From Pseudomonas segetis (GTDB taxonomy: Bacteria; Pseudomonadota; Gammaproteobacteria; Pseudomonadales; Pseudomonadaceae), in contig NZ_FZOG01000001.1 of the NCBI RefSeq assembly GCF_900188155.1, positions 1,217,899 to 1,281,898 on the forward strand: a stretch of DNA of 64,000 nt, given 5' to 3'. The translations under genes were made by a program, and so were the position numbers. Below, piece by piece: positions 30,074-39,065 of this stretch (the stretch's first letter is position 1; every line of letters begins with the position of its first letter). The notes beneath the pieces were generated by a model. It did not search any database, was not told where the DNA came from, and saw nothing but the letters and a program-made list of their open reading frames with translations.

Positions 30074-31726
30074 ATGAACTTGTTATTACTCATGGCCAAG
30101 CGTTCATGGCGCGTGCTATTGATTGCAACCCTGACGGGATTGATCTGCGGGCTGGCGGCGGCGGGTCTGATCGCAAATATCAACCACAGCCTGGAAGTGT
30201 TTGATCAGTTACACCCTGCCGATGGCCTCTACTTTGCCGGGCTGGTATTGCTGGTCGCCATCTCGCGGGTAATTGCTGACGTCAGCCTGCTACGCCTGGG
30301 GCAAGGCGCCGTCCACGACATGCGCCTGCACCTGAGCACCAAATTGATCGAAACACCTTTCGCGCAATTGCAACGCCTGGGCAAGCACCGGCTTCTGGCC
30401 ATGCTGACGGATGACACCCAGACCATCAGCCAGGCGGTCGAACTGGTGCCGATATTGCTGGTCAACGTTGGGATCATCGCCGCATGCCTTGGCTATCTGG
30501 GCTGGCTCAGCCTGCCGTTGCTCGGTTTGACCTTGCTGCTGATTGTCCTGGGCAGCCTCAGCTTCAATTGGCCGCAACGCCGCGCACTGACCTCGATTGC
30601 GCGGGCGCGCGAACTCAAGGATCAATTGTTCGACCAATACCGTCTGCTCACCGATGGCAGCAAGGAACTGCAACTCAACCACCCGCGTCGGCAGCACTTC
30701 TTCACTCGCCTGCTTATCCCGGTGAGCCAGCAGTACCGTCGGGACTTTGTCCGAGGCATGAGCATCTATACCCTGGTGCTCAATTGGGGCAATGCCGTGT
30801 TCTATCTGTTGATCGGCATAGTGTTGTTCGCCGCACCGCACTTTATCGACCTTGGCGTCAGCCTCGTCACCGGCTATATCCTGACCATTCTCTACATGAT
30901 CACCCCGCTTTCGGAGCTGATGAACGCATTGCCAACCCTGGGCCGGGCCAGCGTCGCGCTGAACAAGATCCGCTCGCTGGAGGGCGAGATGCAAGCCAAC
31001 GACGAGGCAGTGGAATCAATCCCGGCGACCCAGGTTCGTAGCTTGGTGTGTCAGCAAGTGACCCATACCTACTACCGCGAGCGCGAGGATGGTCATTTCA
31101 CCCTCGGCCCCATCGACCTCAGTCTCAATGCTGGCGAGACGGTGTTTATCACCGGCGGCAACGGCAGTGGCAAGACCACCCTGGCCTTGTTGTTGACCGG
31201 GCTTTACCGCCCCGAAAGCGGCGATATCGTGCTTGACGAACAAGTGTCCTCAAGTCACGACAATCACCAGTACCGGCAGCATTTCTCGGCGATTTTTACC
31301 GACTTTTGCCTGTTCGAAAACCTGCTCAATGGTGATGATCCGCAACTGGTGCAGCAGGCACAGGACTATCTGGTACATCTGCAACTGGATCATAAAGTGC
31401 GAATCGACAACGGCCAGTTGACGACCTTGGCGCTATCCAGCGGTCAACGCAAGCGCCTGGCCCTGCTCAGTGCCTATCTGGAGGACCGTCCCTGCTACCT
31501 GTTCGATGAATGGGCCGCCGACCAGGACCCGGTGTTCAAACACTTTTTCTACACCCGAATCCTGCCCGACCTGCGTCAGCGCGACAAACTGGTGATTGTC
31601 ATTTCCCATGACGATGCCTACTTCAATCTGGCCGACCGACTGCTTCGTATCGAGCACGGAGCACTCAGCGAAATAACAGCCCAAGCCAACGCAAAAGCGC
31701 CCCCGCTGACTGAGGCCTGTTCATAG
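30074..31726 (+). CDS. PvdE/SyrD-type peptide-exporting ABC transporter (fused permease-ATPase)
   Basis: About 550 residues. An N-terminal six-helix membrane domain is followed by an ATPase with Walker A GGNGSGKTT, signature LSSGQRKRL and Walker B CYLFDEW. It belongs to the cyclic-peptide/siderophore exporter family that includes PvdE and SyrD, which move newly made peptides out of the cytoplasm. I chose the ATG at 30074 because GGAG lies nine bases upstream and it begins a hydrophobic N-terminus; a TTG 72 bases earlier would add a stretch overlapping the synthetase. The gene starts two bases after the thioesterase synthetase ends, so it is surely in the same operon and should export the peptide. 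Confidence 0.93.
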   Translation: MNLLLLMAKRSWRVLLIATLTGLICGLAAAGLIANINHSLEVFDQLHPADGLYFAGLVLLVAISRVIADVSLLRLGQGAVHDMRLHLSTKLIETPFAQLQRLGKHRLLAMLTDDTQTISQAVELVPILLVNVGIIAACLGYLGWLSLPLLGLTLLLIVLGSLSFNWPQRRALTSIARARELKDQLFDQYRLLTDGSKELQLNHPRRQHFFTRLLIPVSQQYRRDFVRGMSIYTLVLNWGNAVFYLLIGIVLFAAPHFIDLGVSLVTGYILTILYMITPLSELMNALPTLGRASVALNKIRSLEGEMQANDEAVESIPATQVRSLVCQQVTHTYYREREDGHFTLGPIDLSLNAGETVFITGGNGSGKTTLALLLTGLYRPESGDIVLDEQVSSSHDNHQYRQHFSAIFTDFCLFENLLNGDDPQLVQQAQDYLVHLQLDHKVRIDNGQLTTLALSSGQRKRLALLSAYLEDRPCYLFDEWAADQDPVFKHFFYTRILPDLRQRDKLVIVISHDDAYFNLADRLLRIEHGALSEITAQANAKAPPLTEACS

Positions 31727-31736
31727 AGGCAAGGGT

Positions 31737-32426
31737 TTAATCGTCTTGATAGATGGATTGCAGGTAACTCACCTGCTCTTCCAGGGGCAGACGATGCAGT
31801 TTGGGGCACGACTCACAAAGCACAGGCGTCTGACCCTCGACGGGCGCATGCAATTGGTAATGCAGGCAGCAATGTCGGCGCAGCGGCAAACAGGGACAAA
31901 CCTGCGGCGCGGGGGACTCAACCATGCGTTGCAGGCCCCGTAATTTCAGGCGGCCATCGTTCACTGTTGCCTGCTCCAGCCAGCGGTGCGCCTTGGCGAA
32001 TCCGTCTCGGGACAAATCGGCATCCATTCGTGCGAAGGCCCCGTCCCAGATGGCAACCATATTGCCCCAGAGAATTTTCGGCGCCAGCCCCCCGGCACCA
32101 GCAAGGGTGGTGAAAAGCGGTGCCAGGTGTTCATGGGTCAGCCGTGACCAATAGTCCGTACGTTCTTCGGTGGCTAAATATGAGGGTTGGCTGGGCAATC
32201 CCAGAGCCAGAGGTTGCCCATTATCGTGCAACAACACAGCCCCCTCGCCCCAGAAATCGATCGCACAGTCACGGGTGAGGACACAGGCCAGAGTGGCGGG
32301 CAGGACAATGCTCATATAGTTCATCGACCACTGTGAAACCACCGCTGCGCGGTTGATCCCTGGATAAAGCAAGGCGAATTGGGCCAGCAAGGGCAGCAGC
32401 GTCTCGGACTCGGCAACCCGGCTCAA
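31737..32426 (-). CDS. FhuF-like ferric-siderophore reductase
   Basis: About 229 residues from a TTG. The C-terminus has the FhuF-type [2Fe-2S] ligand pattern: a CC pair (RRHCCLHYQ) followed about 18 residues later by CESC. These proteins reduce iron in hydroxamate or carboxylate siderophores in the cytoplasm. The gene converges on the exporter with a 10-base gap. The start is uncertain: the TTG has no good Shine-Dalgarno. The frame stays open for 34 more codons with plausible family-like sequence (EFPEWLNQAWPPIQ) but no ATG, GTG or further TTG. An ATC at 32513 sits six bases after GGGAG and would give 258 residues, close to the 262 of E. coli FhuF. Function is well supported; the start is not. 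Confidence 0.85.
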   Translation of the reverse strand: MSRVAESETLLPLLAQFALLYPGINRAAVVSQWSMNYMSIVLPATLACVLTRDCAIDFWGEGAVLLHDNGQPLALGLPSQPSYLATEERTDYWSRLTHEHLAPLFTTLAGAGGLAPKILWGNMVAIWDGAFARMDADLSRDGFAKAHRWLEQATVNDGRLKLRGLQRMVESPAPQVCPCLPLRRHCCLHYQLHAPVEGQTPVLCESCPKLHRLPLEEQVSYLQSIYQDD

Positions 32427-32543
32427 TGCAATGGACGACTGAATACCAGAGTCATGCCGGATTACCCTTTGTATCGGCGGCCAGGCCTGATTTAGCCATT
32501 CTGGAAATTCGATATGGGGCTCCCGTGACTTTCACTATTGAAT

Positions 32544-32562
32544 GCAAACGATTAGCATTGGC
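32544..32562. promoter_or_regulatory. Candidate Fur box in divergent promoter region
   Basis: GCAAACGATTAGCATTGGC matches the 19-bp Fur consensus at 12 of 19 positions by eye, and AATGC...GCATT (32541-32559) forms perfect inverted ends. It lies between the reductase gene and the divergent ABC transporter gene, where iron repression of both would be expected for a siderophore locus. Confidence 0.5.
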
Positions 32563-32624
32563 GAATCCTATCCTTCCGCCCGTGCAAACTCAACGTCGTC
32601 AGCAACCGGATTCCCCAAGCCCCT

Positions 32625-34421
32625 ATGCATACACTCCGCAGTTTCTGGCGCATTTCTCGGCCTTTCTGGGTCTCTGAACAAAAGTACCCGGCCCTGCTGT
32701 TGCTTTTGGCCACTGTACTAATGAACCTGTGTCTGGTGGGGGTCAATATCCTCAACAATTTCTGGAACCTGCACTTCTATAACGCATTGCAGGCCAAGGA
32801 TTATCCTGGTTTTCTCCTGGGTGGCGTGCAGTTCATCCTGCTGCAAATTGGCTTGGCAAGCTTTACCGTTGCGGCGTTTCACTTCCAGCAAAAATTAACC
32901 TTGCGCTGGCGTCGCTGGGCCACCAACAACATGCTTGAGCAATGGCTGGGCAAGCAGCGTTATCAAAAGCTTAAACTGACCGAAACCGACGTCGACAACC
33001 CCGATCAGCGGATTGCCGAAGACATTGACCTGTTCATCATCAAGTCGCTCAAGCTGAGCCTGGGGTTAATGACATCCGTGGTGTCGCTGTTTTCCTTCCT
33101 GCACATCCTCTGGCAAGCCTCTAGCCTGGTCAACGTGCCGTTCGCCGGTGAGTCCGTGGTCATTCCGGGTTTGCTGGTATGGGTCGCATTGATTTATGCC
33201 CTGCTGGGCACGGGTTTCGCGTTCTGGCTAGGGCGTGCATTACCCCGGCTGAACTTCATTCAACAGCGCCGTGAAGCCGACTTTCGCTTCTCCCTGATGC
33301 GCCTGCGGGAGAACGCCGACTCGGTCGCCCAGTATCAAGGCGAAACGCTGGAGAACGCCCGCTTCAACCAACGCCTGGAGGCTGCGCTGCAGAACTTCTG
33401 GGAATTGGTGAAAAAGCAAAAGCTGATCATGGGTTACTCAACCTTCTACTTGCGCAGCGCCACGGTTATTCCCATGTTTATCATGGCACCGCAATTCTTT
33501 GCTGGCGCATTCCCCCTCGGCCGCCTGACTCAGATAAGTTCCGCCTTTGGTGAAGTGCACGCAGCCATTGCCTACCTGGTGGAGGTGTTCCCGGAATTGA
33601 CCGAGTGGAAATCGGTGATCGACCGATTGATCGGTTTCCAGAAACGTCTTGACAAGGTCGATGTGAACTCAGGGGTCGTGCACAAGCATCAGCTCAAAGC
33701 TCTGCAGGTCAAGGATTTAGCCATCTGGCTGCCAAGTGGTCGGCGCTTGCTCAACGGCTTCAATCTTTCACTCGAACCCGGCGACAGCCTATTGATCAGC
33801 GCACCGTCAGGCTATGGTAAATCAACGCTGGTTCGGGCGATTACAGGGCTGTGGCCCCATGCTTCGGGTTCGACTTATTACGACCGGGAGCATGCGCTCA
33901 CACTCTCGCAAAAACCCTACCTGCCATTGGGCAACCTGCGCGAGGCGCTCTGGTATCCAAACCCACCTCAGCGCGAAGAAGATGCCACGCTCATCCAGAC
34001 CATGCAGCAAATCGGCCTGCAACACCTGATCGAGCAACTGGATCAGGTGCATGACTGGGCGCAAACCCTGAGCATCGGCGAACAGCAGCGCTGCGCCTTC
34101 GTGCGAGCGTTGATGGCCCGCCCATCCGTGTTATTTCTTGACGAAAGCAGTTCGGCACTGGATGCCGCGAACGAGGAAGGTTGTTATCAGTTGCTCAAGC
34201 AGGCACTGCCCGAAACCATCTTGATCAGCATCGGCCATAATGCTTCGCTGGAGCGTTTCCACCGGCAAGTTTTGGAATTGCTGAGCGAGAACCGCTGGGA
34301 GTATCGAGCCGCGAACTGCGGTGCCCCGATGCGATCAAAAGCTAACCCAGATGAGAACAAGCGACAGCATGGCATGACAGCCGGGCAAACACTGAGCCAC
34401 ACAAAGTTAGAGTTTGATTAA
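32625..34421 (+). CDS. SbmA/BacA-YddA-type ABC transporter (fused membrane domain and ATPase)
   Basis: 598 residues. The membrane part (about 1-350) resembles SbmA/BacA peptide importers, with hydrophobic segments and motifs such as YNALQAKD and RWRRWAT. The C-terminal ATPase has Walker A APSGYGKST, signature LSIGEQQRC and Walker B SVLFLDESSSALD, so the protein is of the YddA or ABCD-like class rather than ATPase-less SbmA. The ATG at 32625 has no strong Shine-Dalgarno. It follows a candidate Fur box and is divergent from the ferric reductase, so a role in moving the siderophore or its ferric or precursor form across the inner membrane is likely. The direction of transport cannot be told from sequence. 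Confidence 0.88.
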   Translation: MHTLRSFWRISRPFWVSEQKYPALLLLLATVLMNLCLVGVNILNNFWNLHFYNALQAKDYPGFLLGGVQFILLQIGLASFTVAAFHFQQKLTLRWRRWATNNMLEQWLGKQRYQKLKLTETDVDNPDQRIAEDIDLFIIKSLKLSLGLMTSVVSLFSFLHILWQASSLVNVPFAGESVVIPGLLVWVALIYALLGTGFAFWLGRALPRLNFIQQRREADFRFSLMRLRENADSVAQYQGETLENARFNQRLEAALQNFWELVKKQKLIMGYSTFYLRSATVIPMFIMAPQFFAGAFPLGRLTQISSAFGEVHAAIAYLVEVFPELTEWKSVIDRLIGFQKRLDKVDVNSGVVHKHQLKALQVKDLAIWLPSGRRLLNGFNLSLEPGDSLLISAPSGYGKSTLVRAITGLWPHASGSTYYDREHALTLSQKPYLPLGNLREALWYPNPPQREEDATLIQTMQQIGLQHLIEQLDQVHDWAQTLSIGEQQRCAFVRALMARPSVLFLDESSSALDAANEEGCYQLLKQALPETILISIGHNASLERFHRQVLELLSENRWEYRAANCGAPMRSKANPDENKRQHGMTAGQTLSHTKLEFD

Positions 34422-34440
34422 TGTCGTAATCTTGGCATTG

Positions 34441-34468
34441 GCTCGAGGTGCTGCAACCCGCCTCGAGC
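34441..34468. terminator. Hairpin between convergent genes
   Basis: GCTCGAGG (34441-34448) pairs perfectly with CCTCGAGC (34461-34468), with a 12-base loop, between the ends of the ABC transporter and SDR genes. There is no clear T-run on either side, so its strength as a terminator is doubtful. Confidence 0.45.
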
Positions 34469-34517
34469 GTAACGGACTATACCCTGGCCACCTGGCCTGC
34501 GTTTAACAACCTTCTGA

Positions 34518-35285
34518 TCAACCAAGCATTCCCGTATCTCCGCACACTGAAATGGCTTGTCCTGACAGGGTTTTGCTGCGCGGGCTGGCCAGGAAGACAA
34601 CCTGGTCGGCGATCTGTTGCGGAGTGACATAGTCATGGATCGACGTAAATGAAAACGCCTCACGCTCTGTCTCTTCGAAACTAGCGCCTTTTGCCTCGGC
34701 GCGAGCTTCCAGCACCCTGCGCTGGCGATCACCTGAAACGATACCAGGCAGAACCGCATTGACCCGGATCTTGTCTGGTCCCAGTTCAATCGCCATGGAC
34801 TTGGTCAAGCCGATCACGCCCCATTTGGCCGCGGCATAAGGGCTGCGCAGCTTGAAGCCCAGGCGTCCGGCCAGCGAAGAAATATTAACGATCGATGGAT
34901 TCCGGCTCTGTCGCAGGTGCGGCACGGCACGACCGATAGTGACGAACTGGCTGGTCAGACAGATCGCCAGGCATTGCTCAACCTGGCCAACTTCAAGCGC
35001 TTCGATTCGTCCTGTAGGACCAGCAATGCCAGCGTTGTTGACCAGGCAATCAAGCCCGCCAAGGTGCTTAACGGCAGCCTCTATGAATTGCGTCAAGGCA
35101 CGGCTATCCGCGACATCCACCTTCTGTCTGAAGACATCGTCGGGCAACGTGGCAAGGGCTGAGTCATCAATATCACAGGTGGCGACCTGTGCGCCCTCCT
35201 CGCGAAAAGCATCGACAATCGCGCGCCCTATACCGCCAGCGCCCGCCGTGACAATGATGCGGGCATCTGTAAGAGAAAGCTCCAT
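34518..35285 (-). CDS. SDR-family NAD(P)-dependent oxidoreductase
   Basis: 255 residues, a normal classical SDR length. It shows the nucleotide-binding TAGAGGIG motif near the N-terminus, NNAG in the middle, a Ser in NISSLAG and the catalytic Tyr150-x3-Lys154 (YAAAK). It is the last gene of a minus-strand unit, 35 bases after the TRAP permease, with AAGGAG eight bases before the ATG. It probably oxidises or reduces a hydroxyl or keto group on the compound brought in by that transporter. The substrate cannot be read from the sequence. Confidence 0.9.
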   Translation of the reverse strand: MELSLTDARIIVTAGAGGIGRAIVDAFREEGAQVATCDIDDSALATLPDDVFRQKVDVADSRALTQFIEAAVKHLGGLDCLVNNAGIAGPTGRIEALEVGQVEQCLAICLTSQFVTIGRAVPHLRQSRNPSIVNISSLAGRLGFKLRSPYAAAKWGVIGLTKSMAIELGPDKIRVNAVLPGIVSGDRQRRVLEARAEAKGASFEETEREAFSFTSIHDYVTPQQIADQVVFLASPRSKTLSGQAISVCGDTGMLG

Positions 35286-35320
35286 TTAAAGCACTCCTTT
35301 ATTATTAGATTGAGGCTGTT

Positions 35321-36589
35321 CTACCTGCCGAGTATCGACAGCGAAAGCCAGGGAACGAAGCTGATAATCATCAGAACCGCGAGCATAAGCGCGACAAATG
35401 GCAGGATTGCCCGTGTCAGATTCGCGATTGAAGTACGTGATATCTGTGAGGCAATAAACAGGTTGAGCCCAACCGGTGGCGTGAACATGCCCATGGCCAG
35501 GTTCACCACCATGATGATGCCGAAGTGCACTGGATTAATTCCGAAATTAAGGGCAATCGGCAGAAGAATAGGCGTGAAGATCAGGATCGCAGCAGCTGCT
35601 TCGAGGAACATTCCAACAAACAACAGCAGCACATTGACCAGGATAATGAACTGCCATGGACTCTCGATGACGCCGACGACTAGCTCTGAAATGGCCGCTG
35701 GAATCTGCAAGGAAAGGATAATTCGTCCATAGAGACCTGCCGTGGCAATGATGCTCAGCACAACTGCCGAAGTAATGGCGGACCTGCGCAAGATATTCGG
35801 GATATCACGCAGCGGTAGCTCACGGTAGATAACGGCCCCGACTATGAATGAATAGACCACGGCAATAACGGCTGCTTCTGTTGGCGTGACTATGCCGCCA
35901 TAGATGCCACCCAAGATCAGCGCAGGCATCAGCAAAGCGAGGATAGCCTTGCGCCCTGCCCTGAATATTTCACCGATACTTGAAGGCTCGCCACGGGTTG
36001 CCGGATGTTGCAGTGCTCGGCAGTAGGCAAAGATCATCAGCGACCCAACAACGACAAACCCAGGCAAGAACCCTGCGGTGAACATGGCGCCAACGGATTG
36101 GTTTGCGGCAATGGCATAGAGAATCAGCGGAATACTCGGCGGAATAATCACGCCCAGGGCACCTGAAGCGGCCTGATTGGCTGCGGCATATGAAGCGCTG
36201 TAGCCTTGGCTGATCATCGCCGGAATCAAGATTGCCCCGACTGCTGCAGTGGTTGCTGCGCCAGAGCCTGAAATGGCTGCGAAAAACGCCGATGTGACAA
36301 TTGCAACCATGGCCAGGCCGCCATTCATGCTGCCAACCAGCGTGCGCGAGAACTCAACCAGCCGGTGCGAGATGCCACCACGCTGCATCAAGTCGCCGGC
36401 GAGAATAAAAAATGGGATAGCCAGCAACGGAAATGAATTGACTGAACGGATCATCTCTTGTGGGACGATCAGCATCGGCATGATATCGCCCATCCAGATT
36501 GCGATAATCGCCGCCAGCCCAAGCGCGAAAGTCACGGGCGCACCGATGGCCAGCAATAATAGTAGTGATCCAAATAAAAGCGCGGCCAT
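35321..36589 (-). CDS. TRAP transporter large permease (DctM family)
   Basis: 422 residues, almost entirely hydrophobic helices, with typical DctM motifs such as AIPFFILAGDLM, GGIYGG and TPTEAA and a C-terminal TPPVGLNLF segment. It forms the Na+-coupled translocation channel with the small permease, whose gene ends only three bases before this start. The ligand is probably an organic acid supplied by the periplasmic protein encoded upstream. Confidence 0.95.
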   Translation of the reverse strand: MAALLFGSLLLLLAIGAPVTFALGLAAIIAIWMGDIMPMLIVPQEMIRSVNSFPLLAIPFFILAGDLMQRGGISHRLVEFSRTLVGSMNGGLAMVAIVTSAFFAAISGSGAATTAAVGAILIPAMISQGYSASYAAANQAASGALGVIIPPSIPLILYAIAANQSVGAMFTAGFLPGFVVVGSLMIFAYCRALQHPATRGEPSSIGEIFRAGRKAILALLMPALILGGIYGGIVTPTEAAVIAVVYSFIVGAVIYRELPLRDIPNILRRSAITSAVVLSIIATAGLYGRIILSLQIPAAISELVVGVIESPWQFIILVNVLLLFVGMFLEAAAAILIFTPILLPIALNFGINPVHFGIIMVVNLAMGMFTPPVGLNLFIASQISRTSIANLTRAILPFVALMLAVLMIISFVPWLSLSILGR

Positions 36590-36592
36590 GAC

Positions 36593-37084
36593 CTAGTCCT
36601 TTTTCGCGGTAAAGGTGTCAGCGATGATCGCGAAGGCGTTGATAAATATCATCGCCGCACCCGCCGGAACAGCGGCGTAGAGCCAGCCCATCGACACTCT
36701 GAGGCTAGGCGAGGTCTGCCCCACTACCCGTTCCGTGATGTGAAGTCCCTCTGTCAGCAATACCCACGCAAAGACGCAGGACACCAGCGCAACCAGCAGG
36801 CGCAGTTCCCGGGCAAAACGACCATTCGCAAACCCCGACAGCAACTCGACAGCAATCAGCGAACCATGTCGATAGGCATATGCCGCACCCAGCATGGTCA
36901 TCCAGACCATCGAGAAACGTGCCACTTCCTCGGAGAATGTGAGCGAGTGCCCCATCACGTATCGAGCGAAGACCTGCCAACTGATCAGTACAGTCATTAC
37001 CAGCAGCAGTGCTGCCAGAAACCAACCGCACAACCAATTGATGCGATCCACTCCCTGCACTAGCTTGCGCATGACGACTTGCAT
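36593..37084 (-). CDS. TRAP transporter small permease (DctQ family)
   Basis: 163 residues with four hydrophobic helices and conserved W-x-V-x-R-Y and E-E-x-A-R-F positions typical of DctQ. The ATG at 37084 follows AGGAG by seven bases. It partners the large permease immediately downstream; together with the binding protein they form a complete tripartite transporter. Confidence 0.93.
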   Translation of the reverse strand: MQVVMRKLVQGVDRINWLCGWFLAALLLVMTVLISWQVFARYVMGHSLTFSEEVARFSMVWMTMLGAAYAYRHGSLIAVELLSGFANGRFARELRLLVALVSCVFAWVLLTEGLHITERVVGQTSPSLRVSMGWLYAAVPAGAAMIFINAFAIIADTFTAKKD

Positions 37085-37110
37085 GAGAATCTCCTGAAAT
37101 ATTCAAAGTG

Positions 37111-37132
37111 GCGGGCCAGGTAGAAGACCCGC
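37111..37132 (-). other. Intra-operon hairpin between TRAP binding protein and permease genes
   Basis: GCGGG (37111-37115) and CCCGC (37128-37132) form a 5-bp GC stem in the 64-base gap. Hairpins here are common in transporter operons, where they raise the level of the binding protein relative to the permeases. There is no T-run. Confidence 0.35.
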
Positions 37133-37148
37133 TTAAAAGAGCGTGCAA

Positions 37149-38132
37149 TCAAGGCTTGAAGTTGATTGCGGCATCCACCAATTCGGGGCCGACTTTCTCT
37201 TTCCACTTGCTGATCACAGGTTGTACGCGCTCGCGAAACGCGTCGAGATCCGGGCGTGTGACAACCATCCCCAGCTCTCCAAGCTTGACGATAAGTTCTT
37301 TCTCCATGCGTTGGGATGCTTCGCGTTGCACCGTCAAAGCCGTTTTTGCAGCCTGGAGAACGATCGCCTGGTCTGACTCGGACAGGGAGTTGAACAGCTT
37401 CGCCCCCATCATGAAGGGGGCTGGCGAGTACACATGCTGAGTCAGGTTCAGGTATTTCTGCACCTCGTAGAACTTGACGTCATAGATGGTCGCGATCGGA
37501 TTTTCCTGGCTATCGATCACCCCTTGCTGCAGCGCGGTAAAGACTTCGGTCCAGGCCATTGGGGAAGCATCAGCGCCCAGCGCTGTCCAGGTATCAACCT
37601 GTACCCGGCTTTCCTGGGTACGGTGGCGGATGCCTTTGAGGTCATCAGGGGTGTGCAGGGGCCGCACATTGTTGGTGTTATGCCGGTATCCGTTTTCCAT
37701 CCAGCAAAGAATCTTCACACCCACTTGATCCTCCAGCTTTTTCGCCAGTTGGTCACCGTATTTGCTGTCAAGAAAGCCGTAGGCCTGTTCAGGGGTACGG
37801 AAGATATACGGCAGATCGAACAGCATGAATTCATCGACAAAACCGCCCATGGGGCCAGTCGAGCTGATGCCCATATCGATCAGGCCAAAGCCAATGCCCT
37901 CCACTACCTCACGCTCGCCACCAAGTGCGTTGTCATAGTGCGGGCGGATTGTCAGACGTCCGTTAGATAGCCTTGAAAGCTCTTCACCGAATTTCAGTAC
38001 ACCCACGGCGTGATGCGATTCCTTGCCCAGCGGCAGACTCACATCAAACACCCGGGTTTCTTCAGCTGTGGCAGTGCTGGCCATGAAGCAGGTGGCAGCC
38101 GTGGCTGCGATGGCAAAAATAAAGTTTTTCAT
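37149..38132 (-). CDS. TRAP transporter periplasmic solute-binding protein (DctP family)
   Basis: About 327 residues. I chose the ATG at 38132 because it begins a clear signal peptide (MKNFIFAIAATAATC, cleavage near ATAEE) and has AGAGGAAG upstream; an earlier in-frame start would add 16 residues before it. The body has the DctP/SiaP pattern, including GGEREVVEGIGFGLIDMG and a binding-cleft Arg region near GIRHRTQ. It captures the substrate in the periplasm and delivers it to the downstream permeases. It is the first gene of the minus-strand unit and is divergent from a GntR regulator. Confidence 0.94.
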   Translation of the reverse strand: MKNFIFAIAATAATCFMASTATAEETRVFDVSLPLGKESHHAVGVLKFGEELSRLSNGRLTIRPHYDNALGGEREVVEGIGFGLIDMGISSTGPMGGFVDEFMLFDLPYIFRTPEQAYGFLDSKYGDQLAKKLEDQVGVKILCWMENGYRHNTNNVRPLHTPDDLKGIRHRTQESRVQVDTWTALGADASPMAWTEVFTALQQGVIDSQENPIATIYDVKFYEVQKYLNLTQHVYSPAPFMMGAKLFNSLSESDQAIVLQAAKTALTVQREASQRMEKELIVKLGELGMVVTRPDLDAFRERVQPVISKWKEKVGPELVDAAINFKP

Positions 38133-38278
38133 TTTCTTATTCTTCCTCTGAAAACCCATTTCTCGACTGCTGATTGGCAATCAATGGTTAAGCGATCGTC
38201 ACAAACCGTGATCACAGTTACTATATGTACGCGACTTTGAAGCGTCAACACGTTTGGCAGAACCCATATTGATTGACT

Positions 38279-38316
38279 AATATTCGATTCGTGCTGCATT
38301 CTAAAAAATATTCGAT
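38279..38316. promoter_or_regulatory. Direct repeat, candidate operator in GntR/TRAP divergent region
   Basis: AATATTCGAT occurs at 38279-38288 and again at 38307-38316, 28 bases apart start to start, just before the GntR gene. Its position between divergent units and AT-rich nature suit a binding site for the regulator, but no activity can be inferred directly. Confidence 0.4.
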
Positions 38317-38333
38317 AAAAGCGAGATCACACT

Positions 38334-39065
38334 TTGGATCAGTCAACTCCACCTCTGGCGAAAGATGGCCCACATGACAGTTGGGCACGACTGGGACCGC
38401 TGGCCCTTCAGGAAGGCGCAACAGCGCAGTCACTGGTCTACGCAACGCTTCGTCACGCACTGATCAGCGGATACTTCCATCCTGGCGAGGAGATCAGCCT
38501 GCGCAAGGCAGCGGCAGTCCTGGAGACCAGCGTCACACCGGTGCGCGAGGCATTGCGACGGCTTGAGGGAGATGGCGGCCTGGAGACCTTTGGCGGTAAT
38601 CGAGTTCTGCGGGTCCCTATCCTGACCGACGCAGAATTGACTGAGATTCGCGATATTCGCGTCAACCTCGAAGGTTTTGCTGCAGCCCAGGCGATCAATC
38701 GGATCGGGTCAGCCCAGATGCGCGTTATCAATAACGCCTTCAACCTGATGACACGCGCCACTGAAACCCGCGATGTCGATATGTACCTTGAAAACAACTG
38801 GCGTTTTCATTCGCTGATCTATCGCGCTGCCGATCGGCCAATACTGATGAACCAAATCGAAAGCCTGTGGCTGCGGGTTGGGCCGCTCATTCGCATTGCC
38901 TTGACCGAGCCACTGCATTTCGAGCACTCGATGGCCAGCCACAGTGCAGCACTGCAAGCCCTGCGGGTTGGTGATGCAGACGCCCTGCAGCTGGCCATTG
39001 CCAGCGACATTTCTGGTGCGGCAAGTGATCTGTGCCAAGCACTGCGCAAATGGGAGGCCAAGTGA
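38334..39065 (+). CDS. GntR/FadR-family transcriptional regulator with FCD domain
   Basis: 243 residues. A winged HTH (about 35-95: LRHALISGYFHPG, TPVREALRRLE) is followed by an all-helical FCD domain with its metal-ligand-like His residues (NWRFHSL, SHSAAL). An in-frame stop lies just upstream, and the TTG at 38334 is the only start that keeps the whole HTH. The stop overlaps the next start (GTGA). It probably represses both divergent units until the substrate or an intermediate binds the FCD domain. Confidence 0.92.
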   Translation: MDQSTPPLAKDGPHDSWARLGPLALQEGATAQSLVYATLRHALISGYFHPGEEISLRKAAAVLETSVTPVREALRRLEGDGGLETFGGNRVLRVPILTDAELTEIRDIRVNLEGFAAAQAINRIGSAQMRVINNAFNLMTRATETRDVDMYLENNWRFHSLIYRAADRPILMNQIESLWLRVGPLIRIALTEPLHFEHSMASHSAALQALRVGDADALQLAIASDISGAASDLCQALRKWEAK

